Assembly: GCA_963664625.1 (NCBI GenBank)
Contig: OY761541.1
Coordinates: forward strand, 3,162,001-3,226,000
Length of the DNA stretch: 64,000 bases
DNA from: CBDCFV01 sp963664625
GTDB taxonomy: Bacteria; Chloroflexota; Dehalococcoidia; Lucifugimonadales; UBA3495
Direction: 5' to 3'
Shown: piece after piece, positions 26,237 through 34,912 of the stretch
How positions within the stretch are numbered: the first letter of the stretch is position 1
How the letters are laid out: every line of letters starts with the position of its first letter
Notes under the pieces: generated by a model
What the model was told of the DNA's origin: nothing
Databases searched by the model: none
Seen by the model: only the letters and a program-made list of their open reading frames with translations
Made by a program: the position numbers and the translations under genes

Positions 26237-26404
26237 TCAGAATTGCTGACCGGATTCGCGGGCGATGATTCTGGAAATTTCCGGTGGGACCTGTACACCG
26301 CTTTCCTTGAGTGCTTCCAACTCCCGTTCGATGCGCTCGCGTTCCGCGCGCCGGCCCTTTTCCCGCGCTTTTTTCTCCACCGCTTCCTTGGCTGCGAATA
26401 TCAT
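26237..26404 (-). CDS. Small charged hypothetical protein (55 aa)
   Basis: This short frame encodes 55 residues: an MIFAAKEAVEKKAREKGRR start, then a Glu/Arg-rich helix and a GVQVPPEI turn. Its start (MIF plus a basic helix) and Glu/Arg composition match the neighbouring gene at 26429-26620 and the tail of the protein at 24863-25264. The ribosome-binding site is weak. It is listed because of this likeness, but it could be a decayed fragment. Confidence 0.45.
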   Translation of the reverse strand: MIFAAKEAVEKKAREKGRRAERERIERELEALKESGVQVPPEISRIIARESGQQF

Positions 26405-26428
26405 TCTTGCCAACCCGGAAATGAAGAA

Positions 26429-26620
26429 TTAGGAACTGTCTTTCGGGTCAATAACGATATTTGCTCTACCATACGACACGTTAGGGCGTAATGCGCGGAT
26501 TTGTTCGTCTGTAAATCCCGCATCCCGCAAGGCTTGTTCCCACTCTTTATCACTTTCTCTACGGCCCCTTTCCATGCCTTCTTTGATGTGCCGCGCTTTT
26601 CTAATCGTCACAAAAATCAT
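26429..26620 (-). CDS. Small charged hypothetical protein (63 aa)
   Basis: This 63-residue protein starts at an ATG preceded by GGGAGG 11 bases away; a longer GTG form at 26656 is less likely. It has an MIFVTIRKARHIKEGMERGRR start, an amphipathic Glu/Arg helix with GFTDEQIRAL and a short polar tail. It is related in pattern to the next small gene downstream (26237-26404). No known domain is recognised. Confidence 0.5.
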   Translation of the reverse strand: MIFVTIRKARHIKEGMERGRRESDKEWEQALRDAGFTDEQIRALRPNVSYGRANIVIDPKDSS

Positions 26621-26736
26621 ATCGGTTAGGACCTCCCATGCCACCGCGGCTAGCACTGCGGAATCAATGGCACTGCCAATATCTGCTCCGCCCTAAGGTA
26701 GGCCGGTGGATGATATTGTGATACCTGCTCCTCCCG

Positions 26737-27651
26737 TTAACGGCCCCGTAGCTTGGGGTCGAATATATCTCTCAGCGCGTCCCCCAACAGGTTGAAGCCC
26801 AGCACCACGATGAATATGGCCAAGCCGGGGAATATCGCTACCCACGGCGCGGTCTGCAACCGTTCTGCGGCAGCCCGGCTCAACATACCGCCCCAACTGG
26901 GTACGTGGGGCGGCGAGCCGACTCCCAGGAAACTGAGGGATGCTTCCAGAATGATGGCAGTTCCCAAGTAAAAAGTTGCCAACACCAAGTAGATTGCGAA
27001 GCAGTTGGGCGCGATGTGCCGGAACACGATGCGCTTGGAAGAGGCCCCCACGGCCCTGGCCGCCAGTACGTAGTCCAATTCTTTAAGGCTCAAGACCTGG
27101 GAGCGGACGGTGCGCACTACCGGCGCGAACATCCCGATGACAATCGCTACGATCACGTTGTTCAGCGACGACCCAAGTACGGCGATGATGGCCAAGGCGA
27201 TGATAAGACCCGGCAGCGCCATCAACGAGTCCACCAAGCGTTGCAAGGAAAGATCGACTATGCCGGCGGCGTAAGTGCTGGCTACCGAAATAACGAAGGC
27301 GGCGGTAATGCCTATCAGTACGCTGCCCAACCCCACGTAAAGGGAAATCTGGGCGCCCTTTATTATCCGGCTCAGAACGTCCCGGCCCAAGTGGTCGGTC
27401 CCCAAGACGAAGGCGTTGCTTGGGGGATCATGCACCACTTCCGGGTGTGCTTCGCGGTAGTCGTAAGGCGCGATAATCGGCGCCAAGGCGGCCATCAGGA
27501 TCAAGGCCAGGACGATGACGCCCCCGACAGCGCCCAAGGGCTTTTGCCTTCCAAAGCGGATGGCGGCTTTGACCGGCTGAATGACATGGCCTCGCCAGCC
27601 TTGGTCCGGCATCAGCCGGTCTTGTTGTTCTGCTGTCTGGATTTCTGCCAT
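26737..27651 (-). CDS. Oligopeptide-type ABC transporter permease (DppC/OppC)
   Basis: This 304-residue inner-membrane permease has an N-terminal cytoplasmic segment and first helix (about 38-60), then the loop with LGTDHLGRDVLSRII characteristic of DppC/OppC. Five further helices follow, with the EAA cytoplasmic loop (ARAVGASSKRIVFRHIAPN) that contacts the ATPase. It is third gene of an operon with a binding lipoprotein and DppB-type permease. No ATPase genes (DppD/DppF) follow, so the transporter must borrow ATPases encoded elsewhere. Confidence 0.93.
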   Translation of the reverse strand: MAEIQTAEQQDRLMPDQGWRGHVIQPVKAAIRFGRQKPLGAVGGVIVLALILMAALAPIIAPYDYREAHPEVVHDPPSNAFVLGTDHLGRDVLSRIIKGAQISLYVGLGSVLIGITAAFVISVASTYAAGIVDLSLQRLVDSLMALPGLIIALAIIAVLGSSLNNVIVAIVIGMFAPVVRTVRSQVLSLKELDYVLAARAVGASSKRIVFRHIAPNCFAIYLVLATFYLGTAIILEASLSFLGVGSPPHVPSWGGMLSRAAAERLQTAPWVAIFPGLAIFIVVLGFNLLGDALRDIFDPKLRGR

Positions 27652-27675
27652 CCGGCCCTTCGTTGCGAGGTTTCG

Positions 27676-28635
27676 TTACTGGTAGCGTATCCGTGGGTCC
27701 AGGATGCCGTAAAAGAGGTCAATAATCAGGTTCAAGGTCAGGATGACCACCGCCACCAAGACTATCACGCCCTGGAGAACCACAAAGTCCCGATGGTGGA
27801 TACTCTGTATCGTCCAGGACCCAACCCCCGGCACCACGAAAATTGATTCGATAATGATCACGCCGCCGAGAAGGCCGGCGAACTGGTAGCCGGAGATAGT
27901 AATGACGGGCAATAGGGCGTTCTTCAGGGTATGGCGTCCCAGCACGACCAATTCCCGCAACCCCTTGGCGCGGGCGGTGCGGACGTAGTCCTCCCGCAGC
28001 ACTTCCAGCATGGAGGACCGGGTGACCCTGGCGGTCAAGCCAAGATTGGAGAAAGAGAGGACCATGGCCGGGAACACCAACTGTTGCAGGTTGAGCACAG
28101 GGTCATCCCACAAAGAGGCGTACCCCAGGGGAGGCAGCCAACCAGCCCAGTAGGCCAGTCCGTAGATGATCAGGACCCCCAGCCAGAAGTTGGGCATGGC
28201 CACCCCGATGAGCGCGAACACCCGGCTGGCGTAGTCCACCGCGGTGTCCTGTTTAACCGCCGAGAGGACCCCCAAGGGCACCCCCACGATGAACGCCATC
28301 ACGATTGCCATGACCGAAAGCTCAAGGGTAACCAGGAAACGGTCCCTCAGCTCCTCGGTAACCGGGACGCGGTACCACAGGGATGTGCCCAAGTCCCCGC
28401 GAAGCACGTTCCACAGCCATTCGCCGTACTGGATATGGATGGGCCGGTCCAGGCCCAGTTCTGCCCGTAATTTCTCAATGTCCTCAATGGTGGCCGTGTC
28501 CTCGCCGTCCGCGCCGACCAGGATAAGGGTGGCTACGTCTCCCGGCACAATCCAGAACAGCCCGAATACCACAATTGTGGTAAGGACTATCGTCGGCAGA
28601 AAGAGCAACACCCTTTTTGCGGCGTATGCCTTCAA
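27676..28635 (-). CDS. Oligopeptide-type ABC transporter permease (DppB/OppB)
   Basis: This 319-residue permease has an N-terminal helix (10-28), a periplasmic region with the AELGLDRPIHIQYGEWL segment typical of DppB/OppB and five more helices. The EAA loop reads VRTARAKGLRELVVLGRHTLKN. The start codon is TTG 28635 with CAGGAGAAACA before it. It lies between the binding protein (39 bases upstream) and the DppC-type gene (24 bases downstream). The substrate may be peptides, but related systems also carry other small polar solutes. Confidence 0.93.
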   Translation of the reverse strand: MKAYAAKRVLLFLPTIVLTTIVVFGLFWIVPGDVATLILVGADGEDTATIEDIEKLRAELGLDRPIHIQYGEWLWNVLRGDLGTSLWYRVPVTEELRDRFLVTLELSVMAIVMAFIVGVPLGVLSAVKQDTAVDYASRVFALIGVAMPNFWLGVLIIYGLAYWAGWLPPLGYASLWDDPVLNLQQLVFPAMVLSFSNLGLTARVTRSSMLEVLREDYVRTARAKGLRELVVLGRHTLKNALLPVITISGYQFAGLLGGVIIIESIFVVPGVGSWTIQSIHHRDFVVLQGVIVLVAVVILTLNLIIDLFYGILDPRIRYQ

Positions 28636-28674
28636 ATGTTTCTCCTGAACGGCGCGGGGATAGCGGGCAAGAGG

Positions 28675-30627
28675 CTATCTGTTTACGTCAGGCCTCAACC
28701 GTATGGCGTCCTCCACCTTCATGTCGGGGTCAAACCAGATATGGTCCCTCTTCAGGACGGTGTGGTAGTTGAAATGCCGCTGGTAATTGACGATCCGGTA
28801 GTCCACGGCCGCGGACCTGGTGTACCAGAAGATCGGAAAGTTATGAGTGGTGCCTTGGTGAAGGATGTCCTCCATCTCGGTGTACATTGCCCGGCGCTTT
28901 TCAGGGTCCAGCTCCGATGTTTGGGCTTCCAGCAATTCGGTGAACCTTGGATCGGCCCAGTTGAAGGGGTTGCGAGTGATGTTGACGTCGTAGAACAGGT
29001 CTACTATGCCCTCCGACTCACGGATGCTGAGACCGCCGCCGCCGCTCTGCATGGCTTGCTTGCCCGCCAGTTTGTCCGCGGTGGCTTGGCCTCCGCCGGT
29101 AGCGATCTGCACCGTAACGTCGATGCCGATCTCACGCAGTTGCTCCACTATCAGTTCCGTCGCGGTCAGGATGACCTTCGATTTCCCGGTCATCAAGTTG
29201 ACGGATATCCCGTCGCCGTACCCGGCTTCCGCCATCAACCGTTTGGCTTCTTCGATGTCGGCCGGGTCTTTGCGGGCTCCTTCTTCGAAGATGTTTGCAA
29301 GTGCTTGGCCTTGGGCGTCGACGTAGCGGTAGCCGGGGCGCTTGACCAGTTCCGACGTTGGTTCAGCGTAGCCGGGCAGGAAGAAACTGCCTAGCTCGGC
29401 AAATCCGGGCACCGCGGTCTCCATTGCCGCCTTTCTGTCGATTGCCAGATAGACCGCCCGCCTCATCCTGGGATCGTCGAACGGGGGCTGGTTTATTCGG
29501 AGGTATACGCTCATCTGGCCCACTGCCGGGATGATCGCCGCGCGCATCTTACCGCCGGTGGCCAGTTCAACCTCCAGCATGTCGTTCGGGTCATAGCGGG
29601 CGGAGTGGGCGTGAGTGCCATAGACCTGCCCGGTCTGGAGGGCGGCCAGATACCTGGACGGTTCGTCGACCTGGAACACTTCCATACCGTCGAAGAAAGG
29701 GCGTCCCTCTTTGAAGTAGTTGGGGTTCCGCTCGTAGTTGTAGCTCTCGCCTCGTTTCCAGTCTCCGAAAATCCAGGGGCCCGAGCCAACCAGGTTCTTG
29801 GGGCAGCAGCTACGGTCGTCCTGGGAAAGGGCCTCTGCGGACGACTTCTGGACGATTTTGTACCAGTCGATGGCGAGGTTTGCCATGAAGGTAGCAGCGG
29901 GGAACTTCAGCTTCATCCGCACCGTCTTGTCATCAATAGCTTCAGCTTGGCCTTGGTCATAAAACCGCCGCAACGCCGAAACCCGGCCTCGCCGTTCCTC
30001 TGGGTCGGCCATGTTGTCAAGGCTCCAGACCACGTCGTCGGCAGTGACGGGAGAGCCATCGGTGAAGGTGGCGTCGGCCAAGTGCCAGGTGTACACGGTC
30101 CCGTCTTCATTTATGTCCCAGCTCCTCGCCAAGTCGCCCGTTATTTCGCTGGTGTTGACCGGATCGTACTCAACAAGTTGGTTGAACATGGGGCTGATGG
30201 CGTCGATGCCCGCGCCCATTGACGTGGCGTGGTGGGGGTCCCAGTCGCCAGGGTCAACAGCGTAAACGAAGGGGAGTGTGCCGTTGTAGTGCTTGCCCTT
30301 GCCGGTGGCCACCCAATCGGGCACGTCCTGCTCCGCCGGCGCCGCTATAGGGGCCAGCGTAGGCTGCACCAGCACTTCCACTTCCCGCACCACCTCTTTG
30401 GCCACTTCCTTTATCACTTCTTTCTCGACCACTATCTCCTTGGGTACTTCCTTGATGACCTCTTTTTCGACGACGATCTCTTTCGGGACCTCTTTGATAA
30501 CTTCTTTCTCCACCACGATAGGCTCGGCTGGTGCGGCCGTCCCTCCGCAGGCGATGGCTACAACCAACAAGGCCAACAAGGGAAGGAGTGTAAGCGTCCT
30601 GGATAACTTGAAACGACGGTGCTTCAC
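28675..30627 (-). CDS. Family 5 solute-binding lipoprotein with Val/Glu/Lys repeat linker
   Basis: This 650-residue extracytoplasmic binding protein has a signal peptide ending in the lipobox VAIAC (Cys near residue 27). Next comes a linker (about 36-85) made of about three 14-residue repeats of the VVEKEVIKEVPKEI kind, and then an SBP_bac_5 (peptide/nickel) binding domain with typical segments such as DGSPVTADDVVWSL and DPRMRRAVYLAIDR. The repeats likely form a rigid helical stalk from the membrane lipid anchor. GTG 30627 follows TTGGAGGTA. A strong promoter lies at 30797-30825. Confidence 0.92.
   Translation of the reverse strand: MKHRRFKLSRTLTLLPLLALLVVAIACGGTAAPAEPIVVEKEVIKEVPKEIVVEKEVIKEVPKEIVVEKEVIKEVAKEVVREVEVLVQPTLAPIAAPAEQDVPDWVATGKGKHYNGTLPFVYAVDPGDWDPHHATSMGAGIDAISPMFNQLVEYDPVNTSEITGDLARSWDINEDGTVYTWHLADATFTDGSPVTADDVVWSLDNMADPEERRGRVSALRRFYDQGQAEAIDDKTVRMKLKFPAATFMANLAIDWYKIVQKSSAEALSQDDRSCCPKNLVGSGPWIFGDWKRGESYNYERNPNYFKEGRPFFDGMEVFQVDEPSRYLAALQTGQVYGTHAHSARYDPNDMLEVELATGGKMRAAIIPAVGQMSVYLRINQPPFDDPRMRRAVYLAIDRKAAMETAVPGFAELGSFFLPGYAEPTSELVKRPGYRYVDAQGQALANIFEEGARKDPADIEEAKRLMAEAGYGDGISVNLMTGKSKVILTATELIVEQLREIGIDVTVQIATGGGQATADKLAGKQAMQSGGGGLSIRESEGIVDLFYDVNITRNPFNWADPRFTELLEAQTSELDPEKRRAMYTEMEDILHQGTTHNFPIFWYTRSAAVDYRIVNYQRHFNYHTVLKRDHIWFDPDMKVEDAIRLRPDVNR
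30400..30525. repeat. 42-base coding tandem repeat (three units)
   Basis: Three successive units of 42 bases encode the 14-residue linker repeat of the binding lipoprotein on the reverse strand. Units differ mainly at synonymous positions. Confidence 0.75.
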
Positions 30628-30796
30628 GGATATACCTCCAAGATTTGAGGTTGCAGGCGGGAAATCAACCGGAGATGGGCGATAACACCTCCCGGTGATT
30701 CGAGAACTGGGGTCTATTCATTGTTGCGCCCGCCACCTGCCGGGACGGTCGTTGACGAGCGTTGGACTATAACACTGCCCGGCTGAGGATTGGCGT

Positions 30797-30825
30797 AATA
30801 TAGGGGATAAGTATATCCAAGTCAA
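30797..30825 (-). promoter_or_regulatory. Promoter of the oligopeptide ABC operon
   Basis: On the reverse strand TTGACT (30820-30825), a 17-base spacer and TATATT (30797-30802) form a strong sigma70-type promoter. The predicted leader to the GTG at 30627 is about 160 bases, enough room for leader regulation, though no riboswitch was recognised. Confidence 0.7.
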
Positions 30826-30836
30826 ACCGCCTTCGA

Positions 30837-32318
30837 TTGACGCGGATTCGGCGCCGGGCTACACTCGAAAGAGCTAACCTAATACCACTCTTGAAGCGGA
30901 AGCCCCTTTTGGAACAAGTCCGAGTCTGCCGGGTCTGCGGGCACGCCAACCCATCCAACGGTTTGAACAGATGTAGTAGCTGTTGGTCGTCTTTGGATGA
31001 CGCGAGTGCGGTTGCAAGTCCTGCTTCCCAACGTCAGCCGCGCAGTCTCAACCTGCCCCTATGGCGGAACCGCTACCTGATAGTGTTTCTCACCGTGGTA
31101 GTGGGATTTCTCGCCTGGTGGACGGTGACCAGGTTTGACGTGTTCCCACTTTTGTTTCCTCCCGATGTCCCTACTACCGGGCTCCAGAGCGTGTCCGGGC
31201 CCGCTACTTGGGCGCACTCGCGGTACGATTTCTGGAATTCAGCGGCTTCTCCCGACCAAGCTCCAATACCGGGCAGGGTAGCTTGGACATTCGAAACTTC
31301 GGAGCCATTGACCACCTCACCGGCTGTAGTTGGTAACAGCGTTTATCTCGCCACCGGCGATGGGCGCACGGTCTGCTTGGACGCGGCGACGGGGGAATTG
31401 GTTTGGACATACCAGAGCGGCTTTCCTTCCAACGCGACGCCGATAGTGACCGAGGACGTGGTGATTACCGTCAACCGCCCTGGCCGTGTTGTGGGGCTGG
31501 ACCGGGATACCGGGGAGAAAGTTTGGGAAAACCACATAAAGAGCCCCGTTACTTCCTCGCCGGTATTGGCCGACGGCTCTCTGTACCTGGGGTCTGCCGA
31601 CACCAACCTGTACGCCCTGGACGCGGCCAACGGGGAAGAACGATGGTCTTATGGCGCCGGCGCTTGGATCACCGCGTCGCCGGCCTATGCCGATGGCACA
31701 GTAACCGCCGCTTCCCAAAACTCACAGGTCAGCGTCGTCAGTGCAAGGACCGGCCGGCGCCAGTTGCTGTACGATGCCGGCGGAGGCCGGACGATCGCCG
31801 GCAATCCGGTAGTGCAGGGAGACTTGATATACTTTGCATCTATTGACGGTCAGGTATGGGCCATCGACCGCACCGCCCGCAGTTGGCCGCTGGAGAGGAC
31901 TATTCTCTTCTGGAAGGCGAACCTCTACATCTGGGGTGTAATCTCCGCGCCCGTACAGAAAGGCACTGTATGGTCGAGAAATATAGGGGGCAAGGTGCTG
32001 CTCCCTGTCGCGGCGACCCCTGATTTGGTCTACTCTGTTACTACCAAGGGTAAAGTAGTCGCCTTGGACTCGTTGACCGGGGAGGAGCGCTGGCAGGCCG
32101 ATGCGGGAGACGACGTCACTGCTCCGCCAGTGGTGGCGGGACGGACTGTGCTGATGGCGACCGAGGATGGCGTCATAGTAGGCTTGGATAGGTCCACCGG
32201 AGAGACTCTTTGGGACTTCGAAACGGGCGGCAAAGTGACCGCCAGTCCGGTTGTGGTGACGGATACCATATACGTCGCCTCGCATGACGGGACGCTGTAC
32301 GCTATTGTAGGGCGTTGA
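30837..32318 (+). CDS. Zinc-ribbon, membrane-anchored PQQ-type beta-propeller protein
   Basis: This is a protein of up to 493 residues. It has an N-terminal zinc ribbon (Cys31, Cys34, Cys46, Cys49), a membrane helix (about 78-97) and then BamB/PQQ-like repeats (about 130-490) with the recurring ALDxxTGExxW pattern (for example CLDAATGELVW, GLDRDTGEKVW and ALDAANGEERW). The zinc ribbon would be cytoplasmic and the propeller outside. The start is uncertain: TTG 30837, 30891 and 30909 all precede the ribbon. No Glu/Asp set of a true quinoprotein dehydrogenase is obvious, so a scaffold role is more likely. Confidence 0.82.
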   Translation: MTRIRRRATLERANLIPLLKRKPLLEQVRVCRVCGHANPSNGLNRCSSCWSSLDDASAVASPASQRQPRSLNLPLWRNRYLIVFLTVVVGFLAWWTVTRFDVFPLLFPPDVPTTGLQSVSGPATWAHSRYDFWNSAASPDQAPIPGRVAWTFETSEPLTTSPAVVGNSVYLATGDGRTVCLDAATGELVWTYQSGFPSNATPIVTEDVVITVNRPGRVVGLDRDTGEKVWENHIKSPVTSSPVLADGSLYLGSADTNLYALDAANGEERWSYGAGAWITASPAYADGTVTAASQNSQVSVVSARTGRRQLLYDAGGGRTIAGNPVVQGDLIYFASIDGQVWAIDRTARSWPLERTILFWKANLYIWGVISAPVQKGTVWSRNIGGKVLLPVAATPDLVYSVTTKGKVVALDSLTGEERWQADAGDDVTAPPVVAGRTVLMATEDGVIVGLDRSTGETLWDFETGGKVTASPVVVTDTIYVASHDGTLYAIVGR

Positions 32319-32382
32319 CGGGTATATGCCGGGCGTGAGCGTCATTCTCAGAGCCTGATACCCTGGATTGGAGGGATTGTAA

Positions 32383-33237
32383 ATGGGCAAGTTGGACGGC
32401 TTGGTCACCGTAGTCACCGGCGCCAGCCGAGGCATCGGCAGCGAAATAGCTCGCTTGTTTGCCGCCGAAGGGGGAAAGGTGATTTGTGCCGCCCGCACTC
32501 TGCGGGAGGGTGATCACCCCTTGGAGGGTTCGCTTGAAAAAACCGTTGCGGACATCCGGGACACCGGAGGGGATGCCACGCCCATTGCTGTCAACATCTC
32601 CCTTCCCGAGGACTGCGAACGGCTGCTTCAAGAGACCCGGCACACCTACGGGCCGGTGGACGTGCTGGTCAACAATGCTGCGTTGACTTACTACGTTCCA
32701 ATAAAAGACTTTCCCTTGAACCGGTGGATGCGGTCGTGGGCGGTCAATTTCCACGCTCCTTTCCTGCTCAGCAAGCTGGCCTTGGAGGACATGATTCCGA
32801 GGGGCAGCGGCAGCATCGTCAACATCTCTTCCGGAGCCGCCGTAGGGCCGGGCCGAGGCCCCTACCCGGATGCTCCCCCGAACAGCGGCGGCACATGTTA
32901 CGGCGCGGAAAAGGCAGCATTGGAACGCTTCTCGCAAGGACTGGCCCAGGAGGTCTACCAGTTCGGCGTGTCGGTCACTTCCCTTGCCCCTTCCCAGATC
33001 GTCGCCACGCCGGGAACGGTGTTCCACAACTTGGTCACCGGCATGGACGATCCCCGGGGCGAGCCCCCGGAGTTAATGGCCAAGGCAGCCCTGCTGCTGG
33101 CGACGGAGCCGCTGGACAAGGTAACGGGCAGAGTTACCTACAGTCAGCAGATACTCAAGGAATTCGGCTGGATCACTGAAGCCAGGGGCAGGGGAGTTGA
33201 AGAGGCGCTTCCAGGCACAGGTTACAGCCAGATCTAG
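32383..33237 (+). CDS. Short-chain dehydrogenase/reductase
   Basis: This is a 284-residue Rossmann-fold oxidoreductase. Its cofactor motif is TGASRGIG at 12-19, the NNAA motif lies near 106 and the catalytic Ser is in VNISSGAA. The Tyr-x-x-x-Lys pair is in CYGAEKAA. An Arg after the second strand (CAARTLREG) favours NADP. The start follows GGAGGGATTGTAA. It is the first of three same-strand genes before the PEP-mutase-like lyase. Substrate unknown. Confidence 0.9.
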   Translation: MGKLDGLVTVVTGASRGIGSEIARLFAAEGGKVICAARTLREGDHPLEGSLEKTVADIRDTGGDATPIAVNISLPEDCERLLQETRHTYGPVDVLVNNAALTYYVPIKDFPLNRWMRSWAVNFHAPFLLSKLALEDMIPRGSGSIVNISSGAAVGPGRGPYPDAPPNSGGTCYGAEKAALERFSQGLAQEVYQFGVSVTSLAPSQIVATPGTVFHNLVTGMDDPRGEPPELMAKAALLLATEPLDKVTGRVTYSQQILKEFGWITEARGRGVEEALPGTGYSQI

Positions 33238-33299
33238 CCCCGCGCCTTGACTATCTCCCGTAAAGAGACAATGCAATCGGGTCGTCCTCAAAGGAGCGT

Positions 33300-33929
33300 A
33301 TGCCAGTAAGGTTCGGAATATCCTTGGTGCCGGAACCGTCTTTTACGGCCAAGGTGTACCGTGCGCGCCAGTTGGTTTGCGGTCAGTACGGCTGTTGGGC
33401 TGCGGAAATGCACATGTTGCATCTGCCATTGGTGGAGTATTTCCAATGCCCAGAATCAGAGATAGCTACCGTAGACAGCATATTGGATACGGTCGCCCGC
33501 GAGACTCGTGAAGCAACGCCGCGCTTCAATTTGAATCATCGTGGGGTCACGACCTGGCCGGACAGGCCCAGCGACATCTGCTTGGACTTTTCCGGCGGCG
33601 GGGTTTCCGCTCCGCTCAACGTTCTGCAACGCAGTTTGACCGACCGGTTGGGCCAAGTCTCGGGCGCTACCCTGGGTCATGGCGCCGCAGAGAAAGAGTT
33701 TCAGCCCCGTATAGCGCTCATGCAACATGCCGACTTGCCGGAGGGCGTACTGGCCGACGCGGCGGAGTTCGCCAAGGCCGTGGTCGTTGATTTGCAAGTC
33801 CCTGTGAGAACGCGAGCTTGGCGGTTGTTGTTGGTCCGTTTCCAATCGCAGGCTGCGGGAGAGGACTGGAGCGACGGCAGTTGGGCCGCAGACCTTTCCT
33901 GGCGGACGCTCTCCAGCCATGAGTTATGA
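33300..33929 (+). CDS. Degenerate 2H-phosphoesterase (2'-5' RNA ligase)-like protein
   Basis: This is a 209-residue protein. Its strand pattern and two spaced motifs recall LigT/2H phosphoesterases: a first HxTx-like motif at His41 (HLPL, Thr replaced by Pro) and a second at 134-140 reading FQPRIAL where the family has FxPHITL. The second catalytic His is Arg137, so hydrolase or ligase activity is doubtful. The assignment is by eye and tentative. AAAGGAG precedes the ATG. It lies between an SDR and a PEP-mutase-like lyase (19-base gap). Confidence 0.5.
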   Translation: MPVRFGISLVPEPSFTAKVYRARQLVCGQYGCWAAEMHMLHLPLVEYFQCPESEIATVDSILDTVARETREATPRFNLNHRGVTTWPDRPSDICLDFSGGGVSAPLNVLQRSLTDRLGQVSGATLGHGAAEKEFQPRIALMQHADLPEGVLADAAEFAKAVVVDLQVPVRTRAWRLLLVRFQSQAAGEDWSDGSWAADLSWRTLSSHEL

Positions 33930-33948
33930 CTTGTAGAGGAGGAATAAC

Positions 33949-34815
33949 ATGAATGGGCCTGCAAGAATGAGAGAGTTACTGGCTTCCGACCAGATGATCG
34001 TAGCCCCCTTCATTATGAACGCGTTGCACGCCAAGATCGCTGAGTCGGTTGGTTTCGATGCGGTGTATATGACCGGCGCGGGCACCTCCGCAGAGCGGGG
34101 CTTCCCGGACGTGGGCTTTTTGACTATGACCGAGATGGTGGCCAACGCCAAGTACATCGCCAACGCGGTGAACATCCCCGTTATCTGCGACGCCGACACC
34201 GGGTACGGCAACCCGCTCAACGTGCAACGGACAGTCCGCGAGTACGAGTCCGCGGGCGTATCTGCCATCCACTTGGAAGACCAGCAATTTCCTAAGAAGT
34301 GTGGATTCTTCGATGGCAAGCAGGTCATCCCGGTGGAAGAGCATGTGCAAAAGATACGGGCCGCGCTGGATGCCCGAGTCAACCCCGACTTCGCGATTAT
34401 CGCCCGTTGCGATGCCTACGCCGTAACCGGATGGGAGGATACGGTGCGGCGCTGCCGGGAGTATATCGACGCCGGGGCCGACATGGTGTTCGTGGACGGC
34501 ATCAAGAGCGAAGACGACCTGAAGATTTACGCCAGGGACCTTGCCGCCGTGCCCCGGATGTACAACGGCGACCTGATGAACACCAAGGACGTGGCCGCTA
34601 TGGGCTACAAGCTGATGATTTGCGGCAGCACCATCTGGCTGGTCTATCAGCAGCTTCTTGAGTCGTTCCAGGAGTTGAAGACCGAAGGCAAGGTTGACCC
34701 CCGCCGCTACGGCACCCGGTGGGACGTGGCCGGTCTGCTGGGCTTGGACGAAATATACGAACTGGAGCGCAAGTACGGGGTGACGGAACCTTCAGCCTCG
34801 CCAACGGCGGACTGA
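33949..34815 (+). CDS. Isocitrate lyase/PEP mutase superfamily lyase (KKCG type)
   Basis: This 288-residue TIM barrel has the Mg2+-binding block CDADTGYGN and the active-site loop FPKKCG, whose cysteine is the general acid in isocitrate and methylisocitrate lyases. It most resembles methylisocitrate lyase, carboxyvinyl-phosphonate mutase or oxaloacetate decarboxylase-type enzymes that cleave or form C-C or C-P bonds next to a carboxylate. GGAGGAATAAC lies before the ATG. A second, Cys-less homologue is at 36768-37655. The exact substrate is unknown. Confidence 0.88.
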   Translation: MNGPARMRELLASDQMIVAPFIMNALHAKIAESVGFDAVYMTGAGTSAERGFPDVGFLTMTEMVANAKYIANAVNIPVICDADTGYGNPLNVQRTVREYESAGVSAIHLEDQQFPKKCGFFDGKQVIPVEEHVQKIRAALDARVNPDFAIIARCDAYAVTGWEDTVRRCREYIDAGADMVFVDGIKSEDDLKIYARDLAAVPRMYNGDLMNTKDVAAMGYKLMICGSTIWLVYQQLLESFQELKTEGKVDPRRYGTRWDVAGLLGLDEIYELERKYGVTEPSASPTAD

Positions 34816-34912
34816 TTGGAGGGCGGTGGCAACTAGGCAATAACCATATCGGTCTCCGTGTTAAAGTAACCCCGCCGCCAATCAGTAACTTAGCCTTGCT
34901 GGTACGAAGCGA

